Positions 10,960 to 23,529 of a stretch of 64,000 nt of DNA are shown piece after piece. Made by a program: the position numbers and the translations under genes. Location: the NCBI GenBank assembly GCA_028023455.1, contig JAQFVV010012395.1, forward strand, positions 3,286,001-3,350,000, read 5' to 3'. The notes below the pieces were generated by a model, which saw only the letters and a program-made list of their open reading frames with translations, made no database searches and had not been told where the DNA came from. Source of the stretch: Epiperipatus broadwayi. Taxonomy: Eukaryota; Onychophora; Udeonychophora; Euonychophora; Peripatidae. How positions within the stretch are numbered: position 1 is the first letter of the stretch; each line of letters opens with the position of its first letter.

Positions 10960-11300
10960 TAACAAATAACCTGCATGGCCAGTATTAATCAAAATCAATC
11001 ATTAACTCTACATCAGTAGTCAAAACAATCATTAAGCATAAAATCAATAATGAATTAATCATGAAATTAACAGTTAATCTTGTAGCTGGATTTAAAGAAG
11101 ATATGCTATAAAATGAGCTACTTATCTAGCCACTGACAAACTGCAGAATGTAAATAATTAAGATTTACATTGTTAAGTATTAATCCATTACTTATAATAA
11201 AAAATAATGCTGAGATACTGAAACATGCTGATCACCATTCATGCTCTGACCATATAGTAAGTACTATTAATGCATCAGACATCTATAAACCAATATCTAA
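10960..11300 (-). repeat. Dispersed repeat family R2, copy 1
   Basis: Contains aacatgctgatcaccattca and tgctctgaccata around 11220-11255, which match, on the opposite strand, the block agcattgatgacgatcagca at 23577 and the related block at 38620. The flanking acagttaatcttgtagctgg also recurs in similar order. I see no tRNA boxes or coding frame. It looks like an old interspersed repeat of unknown type. Confidence 0.5.
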
Positions 11301-14300
11301 TAAGAAAAACAAAATTCAGTAAATGGGCATTAAAAGTGATACTTTTGCACCATCCAGAGTTATCTGGATTTCCAAACACCAACCAACTCCTACAACTATA
11401 TAATTAATCATTTTGCTCTGATCTAGCTTAGGAATTCTATTAACTATTACCATGAACAAGAGATAAATAAATATAACAGCTTATTCTAATTTATTTATTG
11501 AGATCATTTGAAAACAATCCGTTAAACTCTAAGCTGTATTGAAATCAAGTCACATACACTACAAATTCATGGATCAGATAGTTGGAGGAATAAAACATTA
11601 ACCATTGTTTTTAATTATGAAACTTTCTTGATCTGGAAGTCAAAAATTATATTTATATTTTTTGCTCAAAAGTTTCACGAACATTTTTTTTACAGCTTTA
11701 AAATTCACATTTATTTTTTCTAATATTTTAATTTCAAAATAATTCAAAAGATGTCAGGATAATCAAATAAGGGGTCTTCAAATATATGATTATGGCTGCC
11801 TATTATGTGATTGGCAATTGCAAACTTTGTGAGATTACTTTGAGATAATATTACAATGGTCTAAAAACTTGAATTTTTTGGAAAGTTTATAATAATTTTT
11901 GTATAGTAATTGAGTAATAATTATTGGAAATCAAAAATATATGTTATTAAATATTTATTTTTTACAGAAATGTTTTATTTTTAAATATACTGTTACCATA
12001 GAGATTGTGGTCATGGGAAATACAACTGTCTAGAAATGAGGTCACTCACCAGTCTGTTATAACATTTATTGATATAAAAATTGCAAAAAAATGTTAAATT
12101 TCTAAAGCATAATTGATAGATTTATTAGATATTAAAAATAATTTTTTCAGATTTTTAAAACAAACATCAAACAAAAAAGATTTCATTCATTTTGCAAATT
12201 GAATCTGCTCCACCTAATATTTGCAGACAAAACAACATTTTGTTTTGATTAAAATGTATTTTTTAAAATAATTTCAAACTGATTTTTTAAATTTTATTTA
12301 ATTTCTAAACAAAAATATCTATCATATGAAGTTAGATTTATTCTGATAAATAATAATCATTTTGTATTAAAGTGAAAGTTGAAAGCTTAAAATAAATAAC
12401 AAAGAAATCTGTCAGAATGTTAGTGTAGTATAAAAGGATTAACACTAGAATATTTTTAAACAATTATTTAATAATCTGATTAATAATTTTAAAAAAGGCA
12501 TAATATGACAATTTAAATTTATATATTTTATCACAAATATAATTGCATGTAGCAAAAATGATTAACTATTTGATTTTTATTCATTAGGTTTAATTAATTT
12601 TTGCTTCTCTTAAATTACTTCTTTTCCAATAAATAAGAATTAAAAAACAACTTCAATTTTGTCAGAGGTAAGGGCATTTTAAATTAGCTTAACCCTTTGT
12701 ATAATTTTGGGGAGAAAAATAAATTAATAAAAAAACATTAAATTTAATAATCATTAAGTTACCTTAAACTAATTTTAAAAGGAAAAAATTATATGAATTA
12801 AAAAATGTTCAATTTTTTAAAAAAACATTAATTACTACCAATTGCTATTTAATTTTAAAAACTTCTTTATAAATTTAATATGTCCATTAAAGAACAACGT
12901 ACCTTATTCCAGTGGTGTTCTTTGCATGTGTAATTATAGTTTTTCCAGGTAGATGTTCTTGAAGGCTTTTTAATTCCATGTTTATGTACAATTATTAGTT
13001 TTTCTTCACGCTGCAATAGGATATTGCAAGCTAACACACATAGCAAGAATTTATTCATTTTCCCTTCCAATATTTTTTTTGCAGTTCAGGCTAACACAGA
13101 GATACTCATGCTTTTGCTTGGAGATAAGGTTTTGTCATAGATTACTTCAGGGGCATTATTTATTCTTTATATTTTTCTAGTGCAGGTTGCATGGAGGTAG
13201 ATGATATTTAGTTAGCTAAATTTAGCAGATGGCTTTTATTGTAGAAAACATTTGTAAGCAGTTGAGTTTCTGCATCTGCTTTTTTCATTAGCAGATGAGT
13301 GAGGATGACTGCTTTCCTCAATAGTTTAGTTAGAACTTCTACTATCTTCTTTAGCAACTTAATTAGAACTTCCTCTTATTGTCTTCTTTGGCAACTGGCT
13401 TAGAACTGCCCTCTTCAACATCTGGGTCATACAGGACTCATGTCTTCTTAATAACCCATACTCCTAATTTTGAAACAACCCTGCTTCAATCAATTACAAT
13501 CCTGTCTCCAACATGACAAAATGTAATAAAACCCAATTGGATCAATTTTGACAAAAAGAATTGTTCATCATATTTCCCTCCCTCAATGTTGACAAAACAG
13601 AAATTGCAATCATAGTTTTTGACATTCTTTTTTAATTATTTTTTTGCCAAAAGAAAACAAGATAATCAGATTAATTACACTGACTTTCTTTTTGGAGAGA
13701 GATAAAGAGAAAAAAATGGCTGTGATTAATTAAAGTAAAATTTTAACAAAATGTCAAAATCATGTTTTTTTTCTTGTTTTTTTTTAAAATATTAAACAAA
13801 AATTTTATCTGCTTTATTTCTCTTAAATGTTAAAATTAAACCCAAATAAACTGGTATTTAGATAAAATTTAATGAAGAGAGAAAACAAAAGAGACTATTT
13901 GATTTTATAATGTTCTCACTCTTTTACCAACATTTATAAATTATGATACATTTCAAATACTAAAATTATATTTAAAATGTCTGAAAACTCATATCATGTA
14001 ATAAAGAAATTAATTAAATAATGTCCATTATTATTATAAAAAAAACATGGAAAGGTTAAATATTATTTTTCCGTTAATTAAATCATTCTAAATCTAAGGA
14101 GCATGCTGCCAATTATTATTTCCAAGGCAACAATATAGCTATGTGGTTATAATATATAAAGAGAGATTAAAAATAAGCCATCACTAAACTCATTTCAGAA
14201 AAATTAACTTTTATAACTCTCTCACTGGAAATACAGTGATGAAGGAAGCATTATTCACCAACTTTTTCAATTGCTCATCAGTCAAGATTTTAATAACTTT

Positions 14301-14414
14301 TAATTTTAATTTATTGAACAATATTGGATAATTAGATGGTTTGACTACAGACTTATTAATTCTTTTTAAAAAGAATGGAAGTTTATTTAAAAACTTAAAA
14401 AATGTCAAGTTTTA
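11301..14414. other. AT-rich stretch without gene
   Basis: About 3.1 kb of very AT-rich sequence. The only structure is an imperfect ~39-bp repeat around 13328-13410 (agaact-tcttctttagcaact-type units). A 67-codon minus-strand frame at 12867-13070 has slightly better composition but no recognisable motif. Confidence 0.5.
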
Positions 14415-14505
14415 TTTTACTTTGGATTCAAACCCATATTGAGTACATGGTAGCAATATGCACTAAAAATTACACCATGAGGCTCTATTCATATAATGTG
14501 CAGTT
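14415..14505 (-). repeat. tRNA-derived SINE-like fragment (weak)
   Basis: On the minus strand an A-box-like cctcatggtgtaa is followed about 50 bases later by a B-box-like gggtttgaatcc. Both suggest a decayed tRNA-derived head. No poly-A tail or target duplication was seen. Confidence 0.3.
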
Positions 14506-16679
14506 GTAAAGGTATATCTTTATAAGATTGGAGCATGCATACTTTGATAAAGAATAATTTTTAAAAGAAGTTTTAGAAAAATTTGAGGATTAATAAATCA
14601 TGAAATATTCTTCAAACCAATATTTGATTATGTAGAAAACTGAAATTATTGCATTATCATCTTAAAAGACGAGTGCCATCTGAAAACAATGTTCACATTG
14701 TGGTATGAAACATACCTCAGCTTTGATATATCTATGCAGACTAGTTAATAATCAGATTAAGAAAATATACCATGATGTGGTTTCCCAAAGTATGATCTTT
14801 TTATTATCATGTTCCATAAATGAAAAAAGTCAGGTTGACTAATAAGTTTTGGTGATCATCAAACAGAAAGCTCGTACTTTTCCCCAACGTGATTCAAGTG
14901 AACCAATGGTATGTTTTTGTTCTTGTGATATCACTTTTTCATCAGAAACCAATGATCCTGAAATGGTATGGAAATAAATGTTTTCCAAAAATGAGTTCTT
15001 TCCAGAAGAAGTTAAAAGATAATATCACAACATTCAAACAGATTTCAGAACAAACATGAATTACACATAGTCATTTTCATGTTCCATGGACTGATTTGTT
15101 TAGTCATATTAAAACTCACTTTTTATATATAAAATTAGAATTAGTCATATTAATTTAAATAAAGTAGTTAATTTATATATTATATGCTTGTTTGCATTAT
15201 AATATTGGTAATTAAATTAATTAAAGTTTGAGGTTGATATTTTGAAGTTAATTTCTACTTTGCCTTAGACTTTTTTACTGTAATAATTCGATATGGAATA
15301 TTTAAGATTTCTTTAGGATTATTTCTCACTTTAAAATCTAAGTTTGGTATTTACATATTGTACTGGTCGAAATTGTATGTTAATTCACCACAATTTATAG
15401 TTTGGGTAAAAACACCTTGAATCCAACATATGCAAGATTGAAGATCAAGACTATTTATGGATTCTAACCTGTTTATACCCACCCTCTAAATGTAACAACC
15501 AATTAACATTTTCGAGGCAAGCAATTAATCCCTTCTAACTCTGGCCGGCAGCAACAGTGGTAGAACATGAGCCTCGACTATTTCTAACACTTAACCCTAG
15601 CATTTAGGTTAATTACATGTATGCATGAGTTTCAAAAGGAATGGTGTGTGTGTGTGACTTAGAGTCATCAGATAGCAACACAATAGTTAGATAGAAATGC
15701 AAACTTTAAAGTAAAATGAATTAAAATGAACCACAGGTAGGTTAAATTCATATACATAGTTTAATAAAAAGTATATCTATAATTCTTTGATATCTCACTA
15801 ATTCATTTCACTGTTTATTAACATCAATTTCGATTTCATAACTTATATATGCCTCTTGTAAGGGAGCGGTATAATTTATATGCCAATTTAAAACAGAGAG
15901 GACGATTAAAGTTCTCTAGTCAATGCCAATTCAAGTATGTGCTGGAAGAAAAACAAATATTCAAAAGCATTACTTTTTTTTGATTAACTTTCACAGAAAT
16001 AAAATCATTATAAGAGAGAAAATAATTTGATTATGTTTCTAAGAAATGGTTTCAAAGAGAGTGACATGCTTGAATGCAAGCGGATCGCGATATTCGCAAA
16101 TAAATATGCTAATGATAATAAAATATAAACTAATATGATCAAACCATAATCAACCTGCCACGATGTGCTCAGAGAAATAGAAAATAATCATATCCAGCAT
16201 TTGAAATGACAACCAACACAAACTCAATTCCACTGCCCGGTTCCAGTGACACTAAGAAATAGAAATAAATGGTTTGCACAATTTGCAAACTTCAAGATAT
16301 TTCAGGTGAAAGATCAGGAATTACCAAGACTTGCTAAGCTCAGATTACCTCAGGTTTTCCCAATTTTGTCTTTCATATTCTGACCTACATTTTAACCAGA
16401 GAATCTGTCATGTGGTATAATTCTGATACAGCAACCAAAAGAACAAAACAAGTGATCAAGCAGAGTGCTGGGGAGGCAAATACAAATACTGAAAAAATAT
16501 CACACTTAAAATTACTTTATGAAAATTATACTGAACCATATAAGATATTTATATTATAGCAGACTGGCTAAGGTCAGATCTAAACAAAGAAATCTAAAAT
16601 ATAATATGAATATCGTTTTCTGAAGTGACACATCTCTCCCTTCAAACAAAATCTTACCAACATTTTAGATTTAATATTA
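14506..16679. other. AT-rich stretch without gene
   Basis: No coding frame or clear repeat. A GC-richer patch at 15538-15600 (ctggccggcagcaacagtgg) could be a scrap of an unidentified SINE, but no paired A and B boxes could be placed. Confidence 0.45.
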
Positions 16680-16687
16680 CTGAATTC
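16680..16687. repeat. 8-bp target-site duplication, left copy (ctgaattc)
   Basis: ctgaattc here and at 19157-19164 exactly flank the Merlin terminal inverted repeats. Merlin elements make 8-9-bp duplications. Confidence 0.8.
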
Positions 16688-16765
16688 AGTAGTCACGTAT
16701 TTACCTTGCTATGATGTCATTACCCTGAAGATATATGACTCTAACCATCTGATCTTTAAGATAAA

Positions 16766-16827
16766 GTCACCTAGTGATTTGCGGACAAAATTAATTACTA
16801 AAATTTGTCCGCATATCACATGGTGAC
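16766..16827. repeat. Small nested palindrome in Merlin subterminal region
   Basis: gtcacctagtgatttgcgga and its near complement tccgcatatcacatggtgac flank a ~20-bp AT-rich centre. It sits inside a larger inverted repeat formed by the Merlin end (16707-16728 with its complement at 16867-16890), so it probably inserted there or marks the fold. Confidence 0.8.
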
Positions 16828-16864
16828 GTTACACCAAAGATAGCAAGATTAGAATAGGATGCCC

Positions 16865-16980
16865 TCAGGGTAATGACATCATAGTAAGGTAAAATTGGGG
16901 AAAGGCACATGGTACAGGGTAATGACATCATAGCAAGGTAAAAATGGAGAAAAAGGCACGTTGTACAGGATAATGATGGC
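16865..16980. repeat. Repeated Merlin subterminal motif
   Basis: cagggtaatgacatcatag is present at about 16866 and 16916, with a shortened form (caggataatgatgg) at 16967. The first two are followed by aaggtaaaa and a ggcacatggtaca-like block. These match the TIR sequence, so the left end carries extra transposase-site-like copies. Confidence 0.8.
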
Positions 16981-17019
16981 GCTGTCTATCCTGAAAAAAA
17001 AAATTAATAAATAGGACAC

Positions 17020-17765
17020 AAAATAGGAGTCTACAAATAATAATAGGAAAAAAGGGTTAAAAGTACTACATACATCATGAATAATTAACTAGAATTGGAT
17101 GTAAAATAAGAAAATGTAAGATAAATATCACTACAAAATTAATAAGTAAAAACTGCGAGTCTATAAATAATAAATCTGTCATCTTAAAAATACTATATAA
17201 AATTATCATAAAGTGTAAACTATGAGTCTACAAATAATAATTCTGTCATCTTAAAAAAAATGTATCATAAAGTGAAAACTGCGAGTCTACAAAATAATAA
17301 ATCTGTCATCTTAAAAGTACTATATAAAGTTAATAAACAGGATGCTGAATGTATTAAACGTCTTAAAAGGAAATTTTGGTAGAATGATTATTTTTTTTAA
17401 ATAAAAACCTCTCAATGATGTCTTTTTTCTTATTAATATAACTGCGAGTCTACAATAATAATTTTGTTGTCTTAAAAAACCTATCATAAAGTGTAAAGTG
17501 CCAGTCCAGAAGGAATAATTCTGCGAGTCTACAATAATAATTTTGTCATTTTAAAAAAACCATCATACAGTGTAAAGTGCGAGTCCAGAAGTAATAATAG
17601 TGTGAGTCTACAAATAATAAATCTGTCATCTTAAAAGTACTATATAAAGTCAAGTATTCAAATAATAATTTTGTCGTCTTAAAAAAACCTATCATAAAGT
17701 GAAAACTGCGAGTCTACAAATAATAATTCAGTCATCTTAAAAGTACTATATAAAATTATGAATTT
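17020..17765. repeat. Degenerate tandem array inside the Merlin element
   Basis: About 11 copies of a unit beginning ctgcgagtctacaaataata and continuing through ctgtcatcttaaaa and cctatcataaagtg. Spacing is mostly about 55-75 bp with larger gaps. Motif starts lie near 17026, 17156, 17223, 17281, 17444, 17502, 17523, 17579, 17602, 17653 and 17708. The array lies between the left terminal repeat and the transposase stop. It is non-coding. Confidence 0.85.
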
Positions 17766-17969
17766 TTTTTTTAGTGAAAATAACCATGATTTACAACTAC
17801 TGTAATTTACAAGGAAAATGAAAGACAAATATCACTACAAAATGTGTACTTACCCAACAAATGATCATTGTGTTGGACTGAACTGGCTTATATGTTGTAA
17901 AATTGCACTAAAATGATCATCTTTGTATGTACACCACATAAATTCCATCAAATAGGAATCTAAGTATTG

Positions 17970-18744
17970 TCATGCTGTTCCTCTGTGCTTTTTATTTCTC
18001 CATTTCACTAAACCCCACAACCTTTCAATAATTTGTGTGTGAACACCGGTTGTAGGGGCTACAAAATTATATGTATGGTTCACTCGATGGTGCTCATATC
18101 CAGCCTGCTCCAATTCTTCACTTTTATATCCTTTCCAGAAATTGCTGTAAATAGTAGTGCCTTGGTGCACATTCTCTAAAATGGCTTGCATGAAATTGGA
18201 TGTGCTTCTATCTGCAATGGCTATTATAAAGCATTCATCTGTCTCTCTGCAGATACCACCAGATACCCAATGCTGTGGAAGTACTCTGCTGGCATTGTTT
18301 TTACACTTGGAGAATAGAGTTTCATTTATTTCCACAATTGGGTTTGAGCCTCTGATTTTTCACCTTTCATTAAGCTTCCACCTAATACTTTGTGGAGATA
18401 GTTGATCCAGTCAATCACAGTCTTGTCCACCATTTCTAACTGATCTGCACAAAATATGATAGACATTAATTTTCTGGACCAACAATATATAAAATGGAGA
18501 GCCATTACAAAAGATATTCTGGAGCCTGCAAACCACATGCCTTTTCTTATAGGAGTTTTTTTAAACAATCTTTAAAATTGCACCATCATTGTTTTTCTAT
18601 ACCATGGATATATTTCTTCATCTCATGGCTGTTTTTACATAATTTCACATGGTGTAAAATTCCATGTTGTTGGAAGAAATTTATTGTCTCTTCACATTTT
18701 GGGAGATCCCACAACTTCAGATCTCTTGTTTCAACACTAGCCAT
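17970..18744 (-). pseudogene. Merlin / ISXO2-like transposase, broken
   Basis: This would catalyse excision and integration of the element at 16688-19156. From the likely start MASVETRD (18744) come CEETINFFQQHGILHH and a zinc-ribbon-like stretch (CKNSHEM, then CNFKDC), followed by KGMWFAGSRISFVMALHFIY and CWSRKL, the DNA-binding half. After that comes the DDE-type nuclease half (VEINETLF, QHWVSGGICRETDECFIIAI, TTIYSNFWKGY, VNHTYNFV, THTQ-like TQIIERLWGLVKW). There is an in-frame TGA just after GIEKQ (near 18586), a frameshift in an A7 run near 18563, and another frameshift near 18340. The two acidic positions of the family pattern (EIDE and YSD) both read Asn here, while the Glu of IERLW remains. 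The product would be dead even without the frameshifts. Confidence 0.9.
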
Positions 18745-19156
18745 TTCTAAATTGATGTCTAAACATGGAAAATCTGGAAAAATTAATAAAATGTAAAATA
18801 AATCCACTTAATATCGTAGAAGAAATAACATGTAAATTACTTACAATTGTTGAAAAGTAATGTTTTATTAAAAAAAAATTACTGAAAAATTAAAGCACTG
18901 AAAAATAACTGAGAAATTAAATCACGCTGAAACAAATAGGAATCACACTGCAACAAATAGGAAAAAATCCACTTTTTAAATCTCGCAAGTCACGATGAAC
19001 AAAAAATCTCACAGGTTGAAAAATCAAATCTCTCGGATTTGTCATGTCAGTGTCTTCATTGCCATGACAATGTTCAAGTATTCTTCCAATGATGCTTACC
19101 AGCAGAAACAATGTTGACCATCATGATATCATAGCAAGGTAAATACATGACTACCC

Positions 19157-19164
19157 TGAATTCT
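19157..19164. repeat. 8-bp target-site duplication, right copy (ctgaattc)
   Basis: Matches 16680-16687 exactly and directly follows the right Merlin terminal repeat. Confidence 0.8.
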
Positions 19165-20539
19165 CTCTTATGCCTTCATATGGAATAACCTTCTACCACC
19201 CTTTTTATTCTTTTAAAATAAAATAGTACAATTAAATAACAGTTCTACACTTGATTTAGCATCTCCCCCAAAAGTAAATCGTCTGTGCATGAAATTTGTT
19301 TTTAGAATAATAATCCAAAACAAAATTATTTCATCTTGACAAAATGGATGCTCTAAGTAATAATCATTTAGAGCAAAATATTTATTTATTTTCTGACAAT
19401 CGTTGGTCAGGAAATAAGAGACAAATTATTTAAATCATAAGACTTTTGTTGAGGTGGAACAAATTTGCACATAAATCGAATTTTAAATCATATATTTATA
19501 AATCTAAACAATATATTCATAGGTAAGTAATAAATTTCTTTATAGACTGCTCTAATAAAAAATGTTTTGCATTAAGAGATGTATAATTTAAGACAGATAA
19601 TGGTTATATAGCAGAGACATTAAAGTTATGTTATAGAAAGTCAAGATTACAAAGTTTAGTTAATACATTATTTTAAATTTAGTTAGGGAAAATTTCATTT
19701 TAGAAGACATTTTGTAGAATAATTAATTATATGGTCAACTGGAATTGAAGAATAAATTAGGAGGTTAGAAATGAAAACAATTTAAAAGATATTACCTAAT
19801 TTTATTCAGAGTCCACATTTGAAATTTAGATTCCTCGACAGAATGACAATTTGAAGTTGGCTTTCATGAGTTCGGCATAGGAATAGCTAGCTATTGAGTT
19901 TTGTTCAAGAGTTCCACAGTTTGGCAATCCAAAAATCAAACATTTAATGAAATTTTTCTGGCTTTATGGTACTTTTGCAATCATTCTTGGGACAACAGGA
20001 AATGGGCAGGTCAGGTTTGTTTACCCCACCATCATATTACCACACATATTTTAGAATAAAACCGAGATGGATTCACTGTGCTCTTTCACAAACAAACAAA
20101 CTAATTCTATTCCTATTGTTCTCCTGGTCTATTTATATGTTTCTAGAGTACTTCTCAAAAATTTCCCTTTTTAATTAGCCCAAGGCAAAATGGATATATT
20201 TGACTCAGGCGATCATAATCATCAATCTAAAATATTTTAGTATTGTCTTCTTAAAATCCACTTTCCTGATAAACCCACTAATTTTATTGTTTCAAATTTA
20301 TTTTAAATTTAACTTAGATTTGAGGAATTTTTTTTTAAAATATCTTTTCTATGATTTATTTTTAATTAATTAGAAAATCCATTTCTACTTTGCTATGGAT
20401 TTTCTTTTGTTTTACACTAAAAAATGTGATCAGGGTCTATCGCAAAAGTAAATCTCCAGAATAAAACTTTGACTTTTAAAAAAATAAATTATTTTTTAAA
20501 AATTTATTTCTTGATTTTTATAAAAGTTTCCATCTAATA
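19165..20539. other. AT-rich stretch without gene
   Basis: Nothing beyond AT-driven short frames. A 70-codon + frame at 19966-20178 has mixed composition but no motif and no splice support. Confidence 0.5.
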
Positions 20540-20576
20540 TATATATATATACACACACACATATATATATATATCT
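20540..20576. repeat. TA/CA/TA compound microsatellite
   Basis: A run of TA units, then acacacacac, then TA units again. Confidence 0.95.
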
Positions 20577-21600
20577 GAGTCCATCCAATATTTATAATCA
20601 AAATTTTAAATAGAAAATTTTGAAATTTTATTTACTTATTAACTGATCTAGAAATTCAATATATACAACATGGCAGATGGAAAGTTTTCTAATAATTGTT
20701 ATTAAGCATGGATCAAGTTCAATCCTAGATTAGAAATATAGAAAGACATGAAGTGTGGATCTGATCTACAGATCCATTGCTTCAATATGAAAACTTTGTA
20801 CATTATGTTTGGATACTAGTTGAGAGTCTATAATATGCTGATAGCATGTTGCAAGCTATAAAACAGTTATATTGGTGGAATTGTTGATTGGATGATTTTT
20901 ATTTTCTGATGTTTTGTGAACATTGTTTGGTGCAACTAATTTATGTATTATTTTCAGTTGAGTACAGTAGCTTCCAAGTAGAATCTATGAGTATAGTAAT
21001 CATTAACCATAAAAAAGAAAAATTTTATTTCTAAAATATTAAATTTTTTGGACTAATTATAACACTTTGTCAAAGCTTCAACCATTATGATAAATATAAA
21101 TAGAATAGAGTAAAATATTCATTACTTCATATATCCCAATTCTGCCATCAATGTTTTATTCCAACATATTTGACTCACTCTCACTGTGCTTAATCCTTAG
21201 AATAATATATTTTAATGTTTGAATAAACATAGGGGAACTTAAGATGATTTCCAACTTTTATGTTTCTGGTGATTAGGTGATTACATTTTATATTGTACCA
21301 TTCTTTTTCTAATTTCAACTACAAACTAACTTCTCTTCTTATATAAATATAACACATATTCTGGAAAAAATTGAACAATATGACCAGAGACTGATAAGAG
21401 AGGCTATAGAGATTTTTAAAAGACATAAGAGCATAAATGAAAAGTGTGAATTAAAGAAAATTAATAATATTTGATAAAACTATTGGAAGATAAAATATTT
21501 TTTAAACTTCTCAACTAGTAGAATTTGAGAATGAGGAGAAAATAACAAAGGAAAAAAATAATGATTTTAAATCTCTCCACACATATTCTTATCATTTGAG
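20577..21600. other. AT-rich stretch without gene
   Basis: No coding or repeat structure was recognised. Confidence 0.5.
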
Positions 21601-21604
21601 AAAA

Positions 21605-21660
21605 AGAAGCTCTGAGGAAGGTACTTGTTATTGTACTAAAACATCAGATATTTAGCTATT
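21605..21660 (+). other. Isolated CTGANGA-hairpin-AAAC motif
   Basis: ctctgaggaaggtac is followed by an 8-base loop and gtactaaaacatc. This gives CTGAGGA, a short stem (ggtac/gtac), then AAAAC. It resembles the core of the palindromic repeat families described below, with A in place of the first G of GAAA. The surrounding repeat was not delimited. Confidence 0.35.
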
Positions 21661-22324
21661 ACACTTTTATTATATGGAAGCTCCCAGAAATAATATTATG
21701 AAGTCATTATTTATCTGTGATAATATAAGAATTAATATATAGATATTGTAACTGGTTGGGTTACATAATGCACAGCAACATAGATGTGTGCACACACACA
21801 TATTTAAATAAGCAAAAAGAAATAAACACAGACAAAAAAATTCTACATTTTCCTGGAATAAGTAAAAGATTAAATAATTATGAATTTAAAATAGAATTTT
21901 ATTATAAATTAAAGTTTAAAAGGTCTAATAAATATTTGTAATTCTGATTTTGATTTATTTTTGAAGTCTTTTAATTAATTCTCTTTCTAAGTAAAAACAT
22001 GTATCGCACCTTTGGTAAAATTTCAAAGTTGCTTTTGAAAGGATTAGTGATCTTGAAAAGCTAGGGATTAGACAGAAAAAACTCTATTCAATTAAGGTGT
22101 TTTTAGCACCTCAGATGACTTATAAAAAGTGCTGGTAAAAATATCAGTTCAGTCTGGTTTATATTTTTGAGAAGAAGCTAGTTAATAGCTAACTGCAAAG
22201 TTGGCTAAAATATTTTGTGAAGTAGTCAGCTGCAGTAATTGGTAGCAGTAGCATAATATCTAGCTGCAGAGCTGGTTTCCAGAGTTATACAGAGTTACCA
22301 TAAGGATGTAAGAATCCAAGGAAG
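21661..22324. other. AT-rich stretch without gene
   Basis: Several agctgcag/agctggtt-type short words recur between 22190 and 22290, but without a regular period. Nothing more was recognised. Confidence 0.4.
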
Positions 22325-22425
22325 CAGCTGCTCTATAGTTCAGTGGTAGAGTTGGAATTTACATGGAGAAGTATGAAATGTTTTTTGAGAAAACAGCTTT
22401 CTGGTATGAATCTTACCAAATCCTA
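22325..22425 (+). repeat. tRNA-derived SINE-like head (weak)
   Basis: The block gctctatagttcagtggtag (22331-22350) is a near-canonical pol III A box region of a tRNA. About 55-65 bases downstream ctggtatgaatctta is a weak B box. No full cloverleaf can be drawn, so it is a decayed SINE head, not a tRNA gene. Confidence 0.45.
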
Positions 22426-23529
22426 GTCTAAGTGGAACCAATTGCAGAACAATCCTTAACTGGACCAAAAACTAAGCTTACCCAAAAAACCCATCAGTTG
22501 TTGAAGAAGTAATTATATGCATGCTGATTTATCTATATGCAGAGAAGCACAGATAAACATATATATAGCTGGTGAGTTAGTTTAAAATTTTTAAAATGAC
22601 TTTCAAAATTATAACTTAATAACTTAAAGTATAATAAATCAATAATTTGTTAATTTAAACATCTAAAAGAAAGGAACAGTCCACAGACAATTATATATAT
22701 ATATGTATATTATTGAAACAATTGTACCAACAAATAAATTTGCTGGGATTAAAAAGTCTAAGAATAAAGATTTAATTCATTGATTATATTTTTTTTAAAA
22801 AAACAACAACTGTAAACTATTATGTTTATAATTAATTCATATCTATAATTTTATTTATACACATTATATGCATGTATTTATATGAAGAATATACATTTTA
22901 ATATTATTTTTGTAACAAATTAGAATAAGTAAACCTGGCATAGGTATTTATATTATTAAAAATATAAGTTGAAAAGTTTAATCATGTATTATTGTAGGAG
23001 AATTTAAATATGTTCAGAAATTACAAGTACACGCACACATATATATATATCAAGGAGTATCAAATAGACATATGTAAATTTTAATCATTTATTTTAGTAT
23101 TAAATGTCAATTCAACTTAATAGTAAAATGTGTGTCTGTTTGCCTATATGGAACATATATGTAAATCAATGTAATAATTTGAAAATTGTAAATCACAATG
23201 TGATATTTTTTATTATTGTATGTTAATCAAAATCAGAAAATTTCTTAATTGTATAGCCATATTCTAGAGACCTTAATTTCATTTGTTTTTTATTATTGTT
23301 AATAAACTTGAATTCAATTGTTAAAATTACATTAAATCATCATTTCTTGGTCACCATAATTCTCCAAGTTAGATTCAAGTATAATGTCTGAATATATGAA
23401 TAGAGATGTTATATTTAGTGTATGGGAATCCAGATGATGATGATAATGATGATGATTCCTGGGTTGGTACAAAGAGGATATTTTTCAATGTCCATATACT
23501 ACATTTTATTTAGTTTAGTCTCTTATTAG
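22426..23529. other. AT-rich stretch with short TA and GAT microsatellites
   Basis: Short TA runs near 22692 and 23039 and a gatgatgatgata run near 23433. No gene was seen. Confidence 0.6.

Larger units (their letters stand above)
16688..19156 (-). mobile_element. Merlin (IS1595/IS1016-like) DNA transposon, full-length but inactive
   Basis: The terminal inverted repeats are agtagtcacgtatttacctt at the left and, on the opposite strand, ggtagtcatgtatttacctt from the right end. They continue as gctatgatgtcat and gctatgatatcat. The 8-bp duplication ctgaattc lies on both sides, so both ends are intact. Length is 2469 bp. Contents from left: a palindrome of subterminal sequence with a small nested inverted repeat (16766-16827), repeated ggtaatgacatcatag motifs (16865-16975), a tandem array (17020-17765), and an ISXO2-like transposase read on the minus strand (17970-18744). 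The transposase is broken, so the copy cannot move by itself. Merlin is the eukaryotic branch of the bacterial IS1595/IS1016 group. Confidence 0.9.
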
